Of a stretch of DNA of 64,000 bases, positions 23,640-33,417 are shown piece after piece (position 1 is the first letter of the stretch; every line of letters begins with the position of its first letter). Source of the DNA: Streptomyces graminofaciens (GTDB taxonomy: Bacteria > Actinomycetota > Actinomycetes > Streptomycetales > Streptomycetaceae); contig NZ_AP018448.1 of assembly GCF_030294945.1 (NCBI RefSeq), forward strand, positions 1,612,001 to 1,676,000. Direction: 5' to 3'. Under the pieces are notes generated by a model, which was not told the DNA's origin, did not search any database, and was given only the letters and a program-made list of their open reading frames with translations. Position numbers and translations under genes: made by a program.

Positions 23640-26327
23640 ATGGTCCGTTACGTGTACGACTTCGCCGACGGCAGCCGTGACATGGCCGACCTGCTCGGCG
23701 GCAAGGGCGCGAACCTGGCCGAGATGACCCGGCTGGGTCTACCGGTCCCGCCGGGTTTCACCGTCACCACCGAGGCCTGCCGCGCCTTCCTCACCACCGG
23801 AGCCCAGCCGGACGACATGGCGGAGGAGGTCGGCCGGCATCTCGCCGCGCTGGAGGCCTCCGCCGGACGGACACTGGGGCAACGGGACGACCCGCTGCTG
23901 CTGTCCGTCCGCTCCGGAGCACGCTTCTCCATGCCCGGCATGATGGAGACGGTCCTGGACATCGGCCTCAACGACGACTCCGTGCTCGGCCTGGCCAATA
24001 CGTCCGGCAGTGAGCGCTTCGCCTGGGACTCGTACCGCCGTCTCATACAGATGTTCGGCAGTACGGTCATGGGGGTCGACCCGGCCCAGTTCGACGAGGC
24101 CATGACCCTGCTCAAGGCAGCCCGTGAAGCGCCCGACGACCTCCACCTGGACGCGAGCGACCTCGCCCGGCTCGTCGAGACGTACAAACGGCTGATCATC
24201 GACGAGACCGGGGCCGAATTCCCGCAGTCCTCCGCCGAGCAGCTGCGCCTGGCGGTCCTCGCGGTCTTCCGCTCCTGGAACGGTGAGCGCGCCAGGCTCT
24301 ATCGCCGACGGGAACACATCCCCGACGACCTGGGCACGGCCGTCACGGTGCAGCGCATGGTGTACGGCAACCTGGGCCCCGACTCCGGCAGCGGAGTCGC
24401 CTTCACCCGCGACCCGGCCACCGGGCGGCCCGGCCTCTACGGCGACTACCTGTCCAATGCCCAGGGTGAGGACGTCGTCGCCGGTATCCGGAACACCGTC
24501 CCCCTGACGGAACTGGGACGGCTGGACCCGGAGTCCTACCGTCGGCTGCGGGACCACATGGGAACCCTGGAACGGCACTACCGCGATCTGTGCGACATCG
24601 AGTTCACCATCGAGCGCGGCACACTGTGGATGCTCCAGACCCGAGTCGGCAAGCGCACCGCCGAGGCCGCGTTCGCCATCGCCGCCGAACTCGTCGAGGA
24701 GGGCCTGATCACGCCGGAGGAGGCATTGGCCCGGGTCGGCGGGGAGGGCCTGGCCCGGCTGATGTTCCCCCGGTTCGACACCACCGCCACCGGCGAGGCA
24801 CTCGCCCACGGCATCCCGGCCTCGCCCGGCGCCGCGGTCGGTGCGGCGGTCTTCGACTCCGCCGAGGCCGTACGGCGTGCCGACGCCGGCGAGCAGGTCG
24901 TGCTCGTACGGCAGGAGACGACACCCGACGACCTGCCCGGCATGGTCGCGGCACAGGCCGTGCTGACCAGCCGGGGCGGCAAGACGAGCCACGCGGCCGT
25001 CGTCGCCCGGGGCATGGGCAAGGTGTGTGTCTGCGGCGCGGAGGAACTGAGCGTGAACGTCGAGTCCCGGCGCTTCACCACGCGTGACGGGAGCGTCGTC
25101 GAGGAGGGCACCGTCCTCTCGGTGGACGGCTCGGCCGGTGCCGTGTACCCGGGGGCGGTTCCGCTGGTCGCCTCCGAGGCGATGCGCTTCCTGGAGAGCG
25201 GCGAGCTGTCCGGGGGCGTGGTCGCCGCTGTGGCCCGCGCACTCGAACAGGCCGACTCCGTAAGGACGTTGGAGGTACGGGCGAACGCCGACACCCCCGA
25301 GGACGCGGCCCGGGCCCGTCGGTTCGGGGCTCAGGGTGTGGGGCTGTGCCGGACCGAGCACATGTTCCTCGGGGAGCGTCGTCGACTGGTCGAGAGCATG
25401 ATCCTGGCCCGCGAGGACAGCCGACGCGACGAGGCGCTGGCCGCGCTTCTGCCCCTCCAGCGGCAGGACTTCGTGGGCATCCTGGAGGCGATGGACGGGC
25501 TGCCGGTCACCATCCGTCTTCTCGACCCGCCGCTGCACGAGTTCCTGCCGGACCGGACGGAACTCGCGGTCCGTATCGCCGCTGCCGAGGCACGCGGTGG
25601 ACAACCGGACGCCCACGACGTCGAGTTGCTCGACGCGGTGAACCGCATGCACGAGGAGAACCCGATGCTCGGCCTGCGGGGCGTGCGGCTGGGCCTGGTG
25701 GTGCCCGGCCTGGTCGCCATGCAGGTCCGGGCGATCGCAGAGGCGGTCGTCGAACGGCTCTCCGCCAGTGGTTCCCCCGAGGCGGAGATCATGGTGCCGC
25801 TGGTCGGCGCGGTCGAGGAACTCCGGCTCGCCCGTGCGGAGGTGGAGCGGGTACTGGCCGAGGTCGCCACGGAGACGGGCGTCGAGGTCCACTGCCCCAT
25901 CGGCACGATGATCGAGCTGCCGCGAGCCGCGCTCACCGCCGGACAGATCGCCGAACAGGCCGAGTTCTTCTCGTTCGGCACGAACGACCTCACCCAGACC
26001 ACGTGGGGCTTCTCCCGTGACGACGTCGAGGCGGCGTTCTTCTCCGCCTACCTCGACAAGGGCGTCTTCGCCACCTCGCCCTTCGAGACGATCGACCGTG
26101 ACGGCGTGGGCCGACTGGTCCGCATCGCGGTCGACGAGGGGCGCGCCGCGCGCCCGGGGCTGAAGATCGGCGTCTGCGGCGAGCACGGCGGCGACCCCGA
26201 GTCCGTGCACTTCTTCCACGCCGCGGGACTGGACTACGTCTCCTGCTCGCCCTTCCGCGTCCCGGTGGCACGGCTGGAGGCCGGCCGGGCAGCCCTGCCC
26301 GCGACGTCGGGCAGCGACAGCCGCTGA
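23640..26327 (+). CDS. ppdK: Pyruvate, phosphate dikinase
   Basis: This 895-residue enzyme interconverts pyruvate, ATP and phosphate with PEP, AMP and pyrophosphate. The order is an N-terminal ATP-grasp domain (LLGGKGANLAEMTRLGLPVPPGF, VRSGARFSMPGMMETVLDIG), a phosphohistidine swivel domain (SRGGKTSHAAVVARGMGKVCVCG, catalytic His451) and a C-terminal PEP/pyruvate barrel (GVGLCRTEHMF, EFFSFGTNDLTQTTWGFSRDD, GVCGEHGG). The length agrees with bacterial PPDK (about 870-900). The ATG follows GGAGGAGAG. In dormancy clusters it may serve pyrophosphate-based energy saving, alongside the phosphoketolase and polyphosphate kinase nearby. Confidence 0.95.
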   Translation: MVRYVYDFADGSRDMADLLGGKGANLAEMTRLGLPVPPGFTVTTEACRAFLTTGAQPDDMAEEVGRHLAALEASAGRTLGQRDDPLLLSVRSGARFSMPGMMETVLDIGLNDDSVLGLANTSGSERFAWDSYRRLIQMFGSTVMGVDPAQFDEAMTLLKAAREAPDDLHLDASDLARLVETYKRLIIDETGAEFPQSSAEQLRLAVLAVFRSWNGERARLYRRREHIPDDLGTAVTVQRMVYGNLGPDSGSGVAFTRDPATGRPGLYGDYLSNAQGEDVVAGIRNTVPLTELGRLDPESYRRLRDHMGTLERHYRDLCDIEFTIERGTLWMLQTRVGKRTAEAAFAIAAELVEEGLITPEEALARVGGEGLARLMFPRFDTTATGEALAHGIPASPGAAVGAAVFDSAEAVRRADAGEQVVLVRQETTPDDLPGMVAAQAVLTSRGGKTSHAAVVARGMGKVCVCGAEELSVNVESRRFTTRDGSVVEEGTVLSVDGSAGAVYPGAVPLVASEAMRFLESGELSGGVVAAVARALEQADSVRTLEVRANADTPEDAARARRFGAQGVGLCRTEHMFLGERRRLVESMILAREDSRRDEALAALLPLQRQDFVGILEAMDGLPVTIRLLDPPLHEFLPDRTELAVRIAAAEARGGQPDAHDVELLDAVNRMHEENPMLGLRGVRLGLVVPGLVAMQVRAIAEAVVERLSASGSPEAEIMVPLVGAVEELRLARAEVERVLAEVATETGVEVHCPIGTMIELPRAALTAGQIAEQAEFFSFGTNDLTQTTWGFSRDDVEAAFFSAYLDKGVFATSPFETIDRDGVGRLVRIAVDEGRAARPGLKIGVCGEHGGDPESVHFFHAAGLDYVSCSPFRVPVARLEAGRAALPATSGSDSR

Positions 26328-26394
26328 AACAGGCCCCCAGGTCGGAACCAGCGGCCCTTTGGGACGCGGGCGATCCGAGGGACACTGGAAAACA

Positions 26395-26426
26395 GGAGCG
26401 GCACCGATCCCCCGCGGTGCCGCTCC
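26395..26426. terminator. Strong hairpin after ppdK
   Basis: GGAGCGGCACCG (26395-26406) pairs perfectly with CGGTGCCGCTCC (26415-26426) around an 8-base loop, 67 bp after the ppdK stop. A run of U is absent, as is common in Streptomyces terminators. Confidence 0.8.
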
Positions 26427-26430
26427 GTTC

Positions 26431-26630
<200 letters not shown>

Positions 26631-26651
26631 TCCTTTGCAGAGCAGGGGTTT

Positions 26652-29033
26652 TCAGGCGCTCCAGGTCCAGTCGGCGACCTCCGCCAGGTCGGTTCCGTGC
26701 TCGCGGATCCAGGCGTGGTGGCGAGTGCGGGCGTCGACCATCTGCTGGCGTACGGCGGCGGCGCGGACGGCGAGGCCGGGGACGCGGTCGATGACGTCCA
26801 TGACCAGGCGGTAGCGGTCGAGGTCGTTGCGGACGACCATGTCGAACGGGGTTGTCGTGGTGCCGGACTCCTTGTACCCGCGGACGTGCAGGTGCGGGTG
26901 GCCGGTGCGGCGGTAGGCGAGGCGGTGGATCAGCCAGGGGTAGCCGTGGTAGGCGAAGATCACCGGCTTGTCGGTGGTGAACAGCCCGTCGTACTCGAAG
27001 TCGCTCATCCCGTGCGGGTGTTCCTCGCGCGGGAGCAGCCGGGTCATGTCGACGACGTTGACCACGCGGACGGCGAGCTGCGGCAGATGACGGCGCAGCA
27101 GCTGGGCGGCGGCCAGCACCTCCTGGGTGGGCACGTCCCCGGCGCAGGCGAGGACGGCATCCGGTTCGCCGCCGTCCTCCGTGCCGGCCCAGTCCCAGAT
27201 CCCGGCGCCCCGCGCGCAGTGGGCGCGGGCCTGCTCGATGGACAGCCAGTCGAAGCAGGGCTGTTTGCCGGCCACGATCACGTTGACGTAGTCACGGCTG
27301 CGCAGGGCGTGGTCCGCGACCGAGAGCAGGGTGTTGGTGTCCGGGGGCAGATAGACCCGTACGACCTCGGGGCTCTTGTTGAGGATGTGGTCGACGAAGC
27401 CGGGGTCCTGGTGGGAGAAGCCGTTGTGGTCCTGGCGCCACACGTGCGAAGTGAGCAGGTAGTTGAGGGAGGCGATGGGGGCGCGCCAGGCCAGGTCCCG
27501 TGAGGTCTTCAGCCACTTGATGTGCTGGTTGACCATGGAGTCGACGATGTGCACGAACGCCTCGTAGCAGGAGAACAGTCCGTGCCGGCCGGTGAGGAGA
27601 TAGCCCTCCAGCCAGCCTTGGCAGGTGTGTTCGGAGAGGATCTCCATCACCCGGCCGTGCGGGTCCAGGTGTTCGTCGACCGGCAGCGTCCCGGCCTGCC
27701 AGGCCTTGCCGCTGGCGTCGAAGACGGCCTGGAGCCGGTTGGAGGCGGTCTCGTCCGGGCCGACCACCCGGAAGTCCCGGCGGGAGCGGGTGTCCTTCAT
27801 GACCTGTGCCAGGAGGTCGCCCAGTACCCGGGTGGGCTCGTGCAGTGTCGTGCCCGGCTTCTCGACCGGCACGGCGAAGTCGTCGAGGGACCGGATGGGC
27901 AGGTCGCGGACGAGGAGTCCGCCGTTGGCGTGCGCGGTGGAGCCGAGCCGCTCGGCGCCTTCGGGGAGGCAGGCGAGGACGTCCGCGGCGGGCCGGCCGT
28001 CCGGGCCGAAGAGCTCCTGGGGCCGGTACGAACGCAGCCAGGTCTCCAGCTGCCGCAGGTGCTCCGGGTTTTCACGCACCCCGGCGAGCGGGACCTGGTG
28101 GGCGCGCCAGGTGCCCTCGACGGGCTCCCCGTCGACCTCGGCGGGGCCGGTCCAGCCCTTCGGCGTGCGCAGCACGATCACCGGCCAGTGCGCACGCTCG
28201 GCGACTCCGTCCTCGCGGGCGGCCCGCTGCGTCGACGCGATGCGGTCCAGCGCCTCGTCGACAGCCCTGGCCATCGCGCGGTGTACCTGCGTCGGGTCGT
28301 CGCCGGTCACATGGATCGGCACATGGCCGTATCCCCGCAACAGCGCGTCCAGCTCGGCCTCCGGGAGGCGGGACAGCACCGTCGGATTGGCGATCTTGTA
28401 GCCGTTGAGGTGCAGGATCGGCAGGACCGCTCCGTCGTGCACCGGGTCGAGGAACTTGTTGGAGTGCCAGGCGGCGGCCAGCGGCCCGGTCTCCGCCTCG
28501 CCGTCCCCGATCACACAGGCCACGAGCAGGCCGGGATTGTCGAGCGCGGCGCCGTACGCGTGCGCCAGCGAGTAGCCGAGTTCGCCGCCCTCGTGGATGG
28601 AGCCGGGCGTCTCCGGAGCGACATGGCTGGGCACCCCGCCGGGGAAGGAGAACTGCCGGAAGAGCCGCGCCATGCCCTCCGCGTCGCGCGACACGTCGGG
28701 GTACGTCTCGCTGTAGGAGCCCTCCAGCCACGAGTTGGCGAGCACCGACGGGCCGCCGTGCCCCGGACCCCACACGCACAGAGCGTCGAGCCCGCGCGCC
28801 TTGATCACCCGGTTGAGATGGGTGTACACGAGGTTGAGGCCGGGTGAGGTGCCCCAGTGGCCGAGCAGCCGGGGCTTGATGTGTTCCGGTTTCAGGGGCT
28901 CGGTCAGCAGGGGGTTCGCCATCAGGTAGATCTGGCCCGCGGCCAGGTAGTTGGCGGCCCGCCAGTGGGCGTCCAGGGTGCGCAGTTCGTCGTCGGAAAG
29001 TACGGTGACGTTCTGGTGTTCGACCTTGGTCAT
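26652..29033 (-). CDS. xfp: Phosphoketolase (xylulose-5-P/fructose-6-P)
   Basis: This 793-residue thiamine-diphosphate enzyme cleaves xylulose 5-phosphate or fructose 6-phosphate with phosphate to acetyl phosphate. Signatures include [39 protein letters not shown], the TPP motif [21 protein letters not shown], and [13 protein letters not shown] with [10 protein letters not shown]. The length matches the family (790-825). It is divergent from ppk2 with only 49 bp between starts. Acetyl phosphate production without oxygen suits the fermentative, dormancy-type gene set. Confidence 0.95.
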   Translation of the reverse strand: MTKVEHQNVTVLSDDELRTLDAHWRAANYLAAGQIYLMANPLLTEPLKPEHIKPRLLGHWGTSPGLNLVYTHLNRVIKARGLDALCVWGPGHGGPSVLANSWLEGSYSETYPDVSRDAEGMARLFRQFSFPGGVPSHVAPETPGSIHEGGELGYSLAHAYGAALDNPGLLVACVIGDGEAETGPLAAAWHSNKFLDPVHDGAVLPILHLNGYKIANPTVLSRLPEAELDALLRGYGHVPIHVTGDDPTQVHRAMARAVDEALDRIASTQRAAREDGVAERAHWPVIVLRTPKGWTGPAEVDGEPVEGTWRAHQVPLAGVRENPEHLRQLETWLRSYRPQELFGPDGRPAADVLACLPEGAERLGSTAHANGGLLVRDLPIRSLDDFAVPVEKPGTTLHEPTRVLGDLLAQVMKDTRSRRDFRVVGPDETASNRLQAVFDASGKAWQAGTLPVDEHLDPHGRVMEILSEHTCQGWLEGYLLTGRHGLFSCYEAFVHIVDSMVNQHIKWLKTSRDLAWRAPIASLNYLLTSHVWRQDHNGFSHQDPGFVDHILNKSPEVVRVYLPPDTNTLLSVADHALRSRDYVNVIVAGKQPCFDWLSIEQARAHCARGAGIWDWAGTEDGGEPDAVLACAGDVPTQEVLAAAQLLRRHLPQLAVRVVNVVDMTRLLPREEHPHGMSDFEYDGLFTTDKPVIFAYHGYPWLIHRLAYRRTGHPHLHVRGYKESGTTTTPFDMVVRNDLDRYRLVMDVIDRVPGLAVRAAAVRQQMVDARTRHHAWIREHGTDLAEVADWTWSA

Positions 29034-29082
29034 GGGTGACTCCGCAACTCATCGACGGGGGTCATCGGGTGGTGGAGGCGGA

Positions 29083-29886
29083 ATGGCCGACAAGCAGGCG
29101 GCGAAGGTGTCCCGCGCGGCGTACGAGAAGGAACTGCTACGTCTGCAGATGGAGTTGGTGAAACTCCAGGAGTGGGTGCGGACGGAGGGCGCCCGGCTGG
29201 TCGTGATCTTCGAGGGGCGGGACGCGGCGGGCAAGGGCGGCACGATCAAGCGGGTCGCCGAGCACCTCAACCCGCGCGTCGCCCGGATCGCGGCGCTCCC
29301 CAAGCCGACGGAGCGCGAGCGCACCCAGTGGTACTTCCAGCGGTACGTCGAGCATCTGCCGGCCGCCGGGGAGATCGTGCTGTTCGACCGGTCCTGGTAC
29401 AACCGGGCCGGCGTCGAGCATGTGATGGGCTTCTGCACGAAGGAGGAGTACCAGCTCTTCCTGCGGCAATGCCCGATTTTCGAGCGGATGCTGGTCGAGG
29501 ACGGCATCCTGCTGCGCAAGTACTGGTTCTCGGTGAGCGACACCGAGCAGCAGGAGCGGTTCCGCAAGCGGCTGGAGGACCCGCTGCGGCGCTGGAAACT
29601 GTCGCCGATGGACCTGGAGTCGATCACCCGCTGGGAGGCGTACTCCCGGGCCAAGGACGCGATGCTGGTGCACACCGACATCTCCGAGGCGCCCTGGTAC
29701 GTGGTCGAGAGCGACGACAAGCGCCGGGCCCGGCTGAACATGATCGCCCACCTGCTGGACTCCGTGCCCTACCACGAGGTCCCGCCCTCGGTGCTGGACC
29801 TGCCCGTGCGCCCGCCGTCGACCGGCTACGAGCGCCCGCCGCGTGATCTGCAGACGTACGTCCCTGATCACGCTGCGGGTCTCTGA
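29083..29886 (+). CDS. ppk2: Polyphosphate kinase 2
   Basis: This 267-residue PPK2 family protein transfers phosphate between polyphosphate and nucleotides, mostly making GTP or ATP from polyP. The Walker A is VIFEGRDAAGKGGTIK, the Walker B is VLFDRSWYNRAGVEHVMGFC, and the lid has FRKRLEDPLRRWKLSPMD. A single PPK2 domain of this length is typical of the NDP-kinase class. The start has GGAGG four bases upstream. Mobilising polyP fits the energy-limited state implied by its neighbours. It is convergent with the stress protein gene. Confidence 0.95.
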   Translation: MADKQAAKVSRAAYEKELLRLQMELVKLQEWVRTEGARLVVIFEGRDAAGKGGTIKRVAEHLNPRVARIAALPKPTERERTQWYFQRYVEHLPAAGEIVLFDRSWYNRAGVEHVMGFCTKEEYQLFLRQCPIFERMLVEDGILLRKYWFSVSDTEQQERFRKRLEDPLRRWKLSPMDLESITRWEAYSRAKDAMLVHTDISEAPWYVVESDDKRRARLNMIAHLLDSVPYHEVPPSVLDLPVRPPSTGYERPPRDLQTYVPDHAAGL

Positions 29887-29903
29887 GCAGCCCGTCACCG
29901 TGC

Positions 29904-30776
29904 TCACTCCTGCTCGGGCACGACCACGACCGGGCAGGTGGAGTGATGCAGTACCCCGTGGGTCACCCGGCCGAGCTGCAGTCCGAAGCTCCGCTGCCGG
30001 CGCTTGGCTCCGACGACCAGCAGGTCGGCGCCGCGCGAGGCGTCGACCAGCACGTTCCGGGCGTGGCCCTCGACCGTACGGCGGTGCAGCCGGACATCGG
30101 CGGGAGCGTCATGCAGCGCCGCCTCCAGGGCCTCCGCGGCCCGCTGCTCGTGCAGGCGCGCGGGCTCTCCTGCCAGCAGAGGGTGATCGGTGGTCTCGTG
30201 CGCGGGGCACCGCCAGGCCCGTACGGCTTCGACGCGCGCCCCGCGTCGCCGTGCCTCCTCGAAGGCGAAGCGCACCGCCGCCGAGGACGTCGGCTTCTCC
30301 CCCACGCCGAGGACGATACGACCGTGGGTGGCGGGCAGGGCATGGTTGTCGTGGTTGCCACGGATGACGATCATCGGGCAGTGCGCATGGGCGGCCACGG
30401 TCAGGCTGACCGAGCCGAGCAGCGCCTCGGTGAGGGCACCGCGGCCCCGGGTGCCCGTCACCAGTAGAGAGGCGTTCCGGCTCTCCCTCAGCAGCGCGTA
30501 CTCGGGTTCCTCGGGCACTACATCGGTGGTGGTCTTCACCTCGGGTCGGCGGAGGCGGGCTCGCCGGGCGGCGCTCTCCACGATGTCCTCGGCCCGTACC
30601 CGCTCGGACGGCTTGCCCAGTTCCTCGGCGAGGTGGGCGCCCTCGTAGCGCTCCCACAGCGAGGCGTACACCAGGCGCAGCGGCACCCCGCGCAGGGCGG
30701 CCTCGTCGGCCGCCCAGTCCACTGCCCGCAGGCCGGGCTCGGAGCCGTCGACGCCGACGACGATCGGCAGGTCCAT
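29904..30776 (-). CDS. Universal stress protein, two UspA domains
   Basis: This 290-residue protein has tandem UspA domains (about 5-142 and 155-290). Nucleotide-binding loops are VTGTRGRGALTEALLGSVSLTVAAHAHCPMIVI and VVGAKRRQRSFGLQLGRVTHGVLHHSTCPVVVV. Such proteins bind ATP and accumulate under hypoxia or stasis. I chose the second ATG (MDLPIV) because GAGGGAG is then six bases away. The region before its start overlaps the 3' end of the alcohol dehydrogenase gene, so the two are one transcript. Confidence 0.88.
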   Translation of the reverse strand: MDLPIVVGVDGSEPGLRAVDWAADEAALRGVPLRLVYASLWERYEGAHLAEELGKPSERVRAEDIVESAARRARLRRPEVKTTTDVVPEEPEYALLRESRNASLLVTGTRGRGALTEALLGSVSLTVAAHAHCPMIVIRGNHDNHALPATHGRIVLGVGEKPTSSAAVRFAFEEARRRGARVEAVRAWRCPAHETTDHPLLAGEPARLHEQRAAEALEAALHDAPADVRLHRRTVEGHARNVLVDASRGADLLVVGAKRRQRSFGLQLGRVTHGVLHHSTCPVVVVPEQE

Positions 30777-30787
30777 CGCCATCTCCC

Positions 30788-31810
30788 TCACCGTCCCGCG
30801 CCGAGGTCGAAGACGATCCGGGCCGTGACCTGGCCGCGCAGCACGTCGTCGATGGAGTCGTTGACCGAGGCCAGCGGGCGGGTCTCGCAGATCACCCTGG
30901 TCCGGCCGGCCGCGTGCAGCCGGAAGACCTCGGCGAGGTCCTGCCGGGTGCCCACGATCGAACCGATCACGCTCGTACCGTTCAGGACCGTGTCGAAGAT
31001 CGGGACCTGGACGGTGCCGTGGGCGGGCAGGGCGACCATGACGAGCTTGCCTCCGCGCCGCAGACCCGCGTTGACGGCCGCGAAGGCCGCGTCGTTCACC
31101 GCGAGCGCGATGGCCGCGTGGGCGCCGCCGTGCCGCTTGAGGACCTCGCCGATGTTCTCCTTGCGGGCGTCGATGACGATGTCGGCACCGAGTTCGGCGG
31201 CGAGTTCGAGCTTCTCGTCGGTGACGTCGATCGCGGCCACCGTGGCGCCGGCGATCTTGGCGTACTGCAAGGCGAGGTGGCCGAGGCCGCCGATCCCGGA
31301 GATCGCGACCAGCTGCGCGGGCCGCACCTCGGCGATTTTGAGCGCCTTGTACGTGGTCACGCCGGCGCAGGTCAGTGGGGCGGCGTCGACGGCGGTGACG
31401 CCCTCGGGCACCGGCTGTGCGAAGTCGGCCCAGGCGAGCATCTTCTCGGCGTACCCGCCGTCACAGCCGTAGCCGGTGTTGATCTGCTGCTCGCACAGCG
31501 TCTCCCAGCCGGACAGGCAGTGCTCGCAGCGTCCGCAGGCCCTGCCGAGCCAGGGCACGGCGACCCGCTGTCCGACGCTCAGGTGGGTGACGCCGTCGCC
31601 GAGCTTCTCGACGAGGCCGACGCCCTCATGACCGGGGACGAACGGTGGGTTCGGTTTGACGGGCCAGTCGCCGTGGGCGGCGTGGATGTCGGTGTGGCAC
31701 AGCCCGGACGCCTCGACGCGGACGCGGACCTGGCCGGGGCCGGGCTCGGGGTCGGGGCGTTCCTCGATGACCAGGGGTGCACCGAATGCTCGTACGACCG
31801 CTGCCTTCAT
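30788..31810 (-). CDS. adhP: Zinc-dependent alcohol dehydrogenase (AdhP type)
   Basis: This 340-residue medium-chain dehydrogenase has the catalytic zinc ligands GLCHTDIH and GHEGVGLVEK, a structural zinc site CGRCEHCLSGWETLCEQQ, and the NAD motif AISGIGGLGHLALQYAK. It oxidises primary alcohols or reduces aldehydes with NAD(H). It lies in an operon with two stress proteins (gaps of 11 and 22 bp), the arrangement seen around adh in OsdR-type clusters, where it could recycle NADH under low oxygen. A second, unrelated dehydrogenase fragment survives at 26431-26630. Confidence 0.93.
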   Translation of the reverse strand: MKAAVVRAFGAPLVIEERPDPEPGPGQVRVRVEASGLCHTDIHAAHGDWPVKPNPPFVPGHEGVGLVEKLGDGVTHLSVGQRVAVPWLGRACGRCEHCLSGWETLCEQQINTGYGCDGGYAEKMLAWADFAQPVPEGVTAVDAAPLTCAGVTTYKALKIAEVRPAQLVAISGIGGLGHLALQYAKIAGATVAAIDVTDEKLELAAELGADIVIDARKENIGEVLKRHGGAHAAIALAVNDAAFAAVNAGLRRGGKLVMVALPAHGTVQVPIFDTVLNGTSVIGSIVGTRQDLAEVFRLHAAGRTRVICETRPLASVNDSIDDVLRGQVTARIVFDLGAGR

Positions 31811-31832
31811 GGTTGCTGCTCCTCGGGGTGGG

Positions 31833-32738
31833 TCAGTGGTGGGGCACGACAGCGACGGGGGCGGTCGAGTGGTGCAGGACGGCGTGGGCGACGGGGCCGA
31901 TGTGGGCGCCGAAGGGGCTGCGGCGGATGCGGCGGCCCACGACGACCAGCGAGGCCTCGCGGGACGCGTCGACGAGGTGGTGGCCGGGGGTGCCGTAGTG
32001 GGACTCCTCGGTGACCTCGACGTCCGGGAACTTCTTCCGCCACGGGCCCAGGACCTCGGTCAGGGCGGTGGTCTCGCGCCGGGCCAGGGCCTCGTGGAGT
32101 TCCAGGTCCGCGGAGAGCCCGTAGGCGTAGTACGGCGGCGCGTTCCAGCCGTGGACGACCCGCAGGGAGGTGGCGCGGCGCAGGGCGGCGTCGAGGGCGA
32201 ACTCGATCAGCGTCTCGTCCGGGTTTTCGATGTCGAGGCCGAGGACGACGGGCCGGAACGGGCTCGCTGCAGACGGGATGCCGGCCGGGTCCATCTCGTG
32301 CTCGTCCGCGGCCTGCTCCAGGGCACGGACCAGCACCACGGGGCGCTCCGCGTGGGCGACGACGGCGAGGCCCACGGAGCCGACCATGAACCCGCCGATC
32401 CCGCTGAGGCCCCGGGAGCCCAGGACGAGCAGTTCGGCGTTCTTCGCCTCCTCGATCAGGATCTCGCTCGGGCGGCCTGCGACGTGCTCGCTGGTCACCT
32501 CGACGCCGGGGTGGCGCAGCCTGATGCCGTCGGCGGCCTCGCGGGGGATGCGCTCGGTCCAGTGCCGGTGGGTCTCGCGGACCAGGAGCGGCGCCTGGGC
32601 GATGGGCTCCGGTACGGGCTCCCAGATGTGGACGATCTTCAGTGCGAGGTCGCGGACCTGCGCCTCGCGAGCGGCCCACTCGGCGGCGGCCCGGCTCTCG
32701 GACGAGCCGTCGAGGCCTACGGTGATGGTGCGGAGCAT
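31833..32738 (-). CDS. Universal stress protein, two UspA domains
   Basis: This 301-residue tandem UspA protein is the first gene of the usp-adhP-usp operon. Its loops are VLGSRGLSGIGGFMVGSVGLAVVAHAERPVVLV and VVGRRIRRSPFGAHIGPVAHAVLHHSTAPVAVV. I prefer the ATG (MLRTITVGLDGS), which has GGAGG eight bases upstream; a GTG nine bases earlier is possible. A DosR-like palindrome lies 64 bp upstream. It differs clearly from the other stress protein, so this is not a recent duplicate. Confidence 0.88.
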   Translation of the reverse strand: MLRTITVGLDGSSESRAAAEWAAREAQVRDLALKIVHIWEPVPEPIAQAPLLVRETHRHWTERIPREAADGIRLRHPGVEVTSEHVAGRPSEILIEEAKNAELLVLGSRGLSGIGGFMVGSVGLAVVAHAERPVVLVRALEQAADEHEMDPAGIPSAASPFRPVVLGLDIENPDETLIEFALDAALRRATSLRVVHGWNAPPYYAYGLSADLELHEALARRETTALTEVLGPWRKKFPDVEVTEESHYGTPGHHLVDASREASLVVVGRRIRRSPFGAHIGPVAHAVLHHSTAPVAVVPHH

Positions 32739-32801
32739 GCTCTCCACCTCCAGGGCGAGGAGTTCGATTCCAGGGTCGTGTTCAGGGGGTTCCTCGGGCA
32801 G

Positions 32802-32815
32802 GGGCCACTGGTCCC
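32802..32815. promoter_or_regulatory. DosR/OsdR-like box upstream of usp-adhP-usp
   Basis: GGGCC-ACTG-GTCCC fits GGGNC-N4-GNCCC perfectly. On the minus strand it reads TTCGGGACCAGTGGCCC, and TTCGGGAC is identical to a half site of the mycobacterial DosR consensus. It is 64 bp upstream of the first stress-protein gene. Confidence 0.65.
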
Positions 32816-32880
32816 GAATCGGGGCCGAGTGGCCTCCGCACGGCTCGGGCGCGGCTCGGGCCCGCCGTGCCTCCCGCGGG

Positions 32881-33195
32881 TCAGCGCAGCCGGCGGCTGC
32901 GGCGGACGAGCGGGAGCTCGGCCCAGCGACTGCCGAGGCCCAGGGTGTCGCCGGCGGCGGCAGCGGCAGCGGCAGCGGCAGCGGCCAGGACGAACCCGGT
33001 GAGCAGGCGTAGGGAGGCGAGCGCGTAGGCCGGCGCGGTGTGCGTGGCGGTGCGTGGCGGTGCGTGCCGACACGGCCGAGGAGCCGAGGCGGCCGAGGCG
33101 GCCGGCTCGGCTGCGGAGGCTGCCCGATGCCTGCGGAACGACGGCAGGCGGAAGCCGGAGCTCCGGTTCGGGTGCTCGTGCACGGCCATGGTCAT
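32881..33195 (-). pseudogene. Truncated DoxX-like membrane protein with poly-Ala expansion
   Basis: This is an open frame of 104 codons with GAAGGGAACC before the ATG. Residues about 50-70 (APAYALASLRLLTGFV) match the start of the DoxX-like membrane proteins found in Streptomyces dormancy clusters, which continue with FLWAFLDKTFGLGY and several more helices. Here a GCTGCC repeat gives 11 alanines, then GDTLGLGSRWAELPLVRRSRRLR and a stop. It is probably non-functional, or reduced to one helix. Confidence 0.65.
32959..32988. repeat. (GGCAGC)5 microsatellite
   Basis: There are five perfect copies, encoding the poly-Ala run of the truncated DoxX-like frame on the minus strand. Confidence 0.95.
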
Positions 33196-33291
33196 GGTTC
33201 CCTTCGAGGGGCGGTCGGGTCTTTGCCTGACGCACCTCACTCTGGTGCCGTGCGCCCGGGCGGCGCCGGATGCCGAAGGTCTGTGGCCATG

Positions 33292-33305
33292 GGGCCGAAC
33301 GGCCC
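33292..33305. promoter_or_regulatory. DosR/OsdR-like box between the DoxX remnant and sulP
   Basis: GGGCC-GAAC-GGCCC is a perfect 5-4-5 inverted repeat. It lies 96 bp upstream of the DoxX-like ATG and 112 bp upstream of the SulP ATG, so it could serve both divergent genes. Confidence 0.6.
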
Positions 33306-33417
33306 TGTCTGCCAGGCCGGTTGGGCCCGGTGCCATCCACTGCCCGGGCATGCTGTCGTACCCGTGTCCCGCGAGTTGCCGCGGACGATGGATCCTTGGA
33401 CCGGCGAAAGGTGGCAC

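Noticed and set aside
23739..26219. 826-codon frame antisense to ppdK
   Set aside because: It has His/Asp/Arg-rich shadow composition, and the plus strand encodes a complete PPDK with all motifs.
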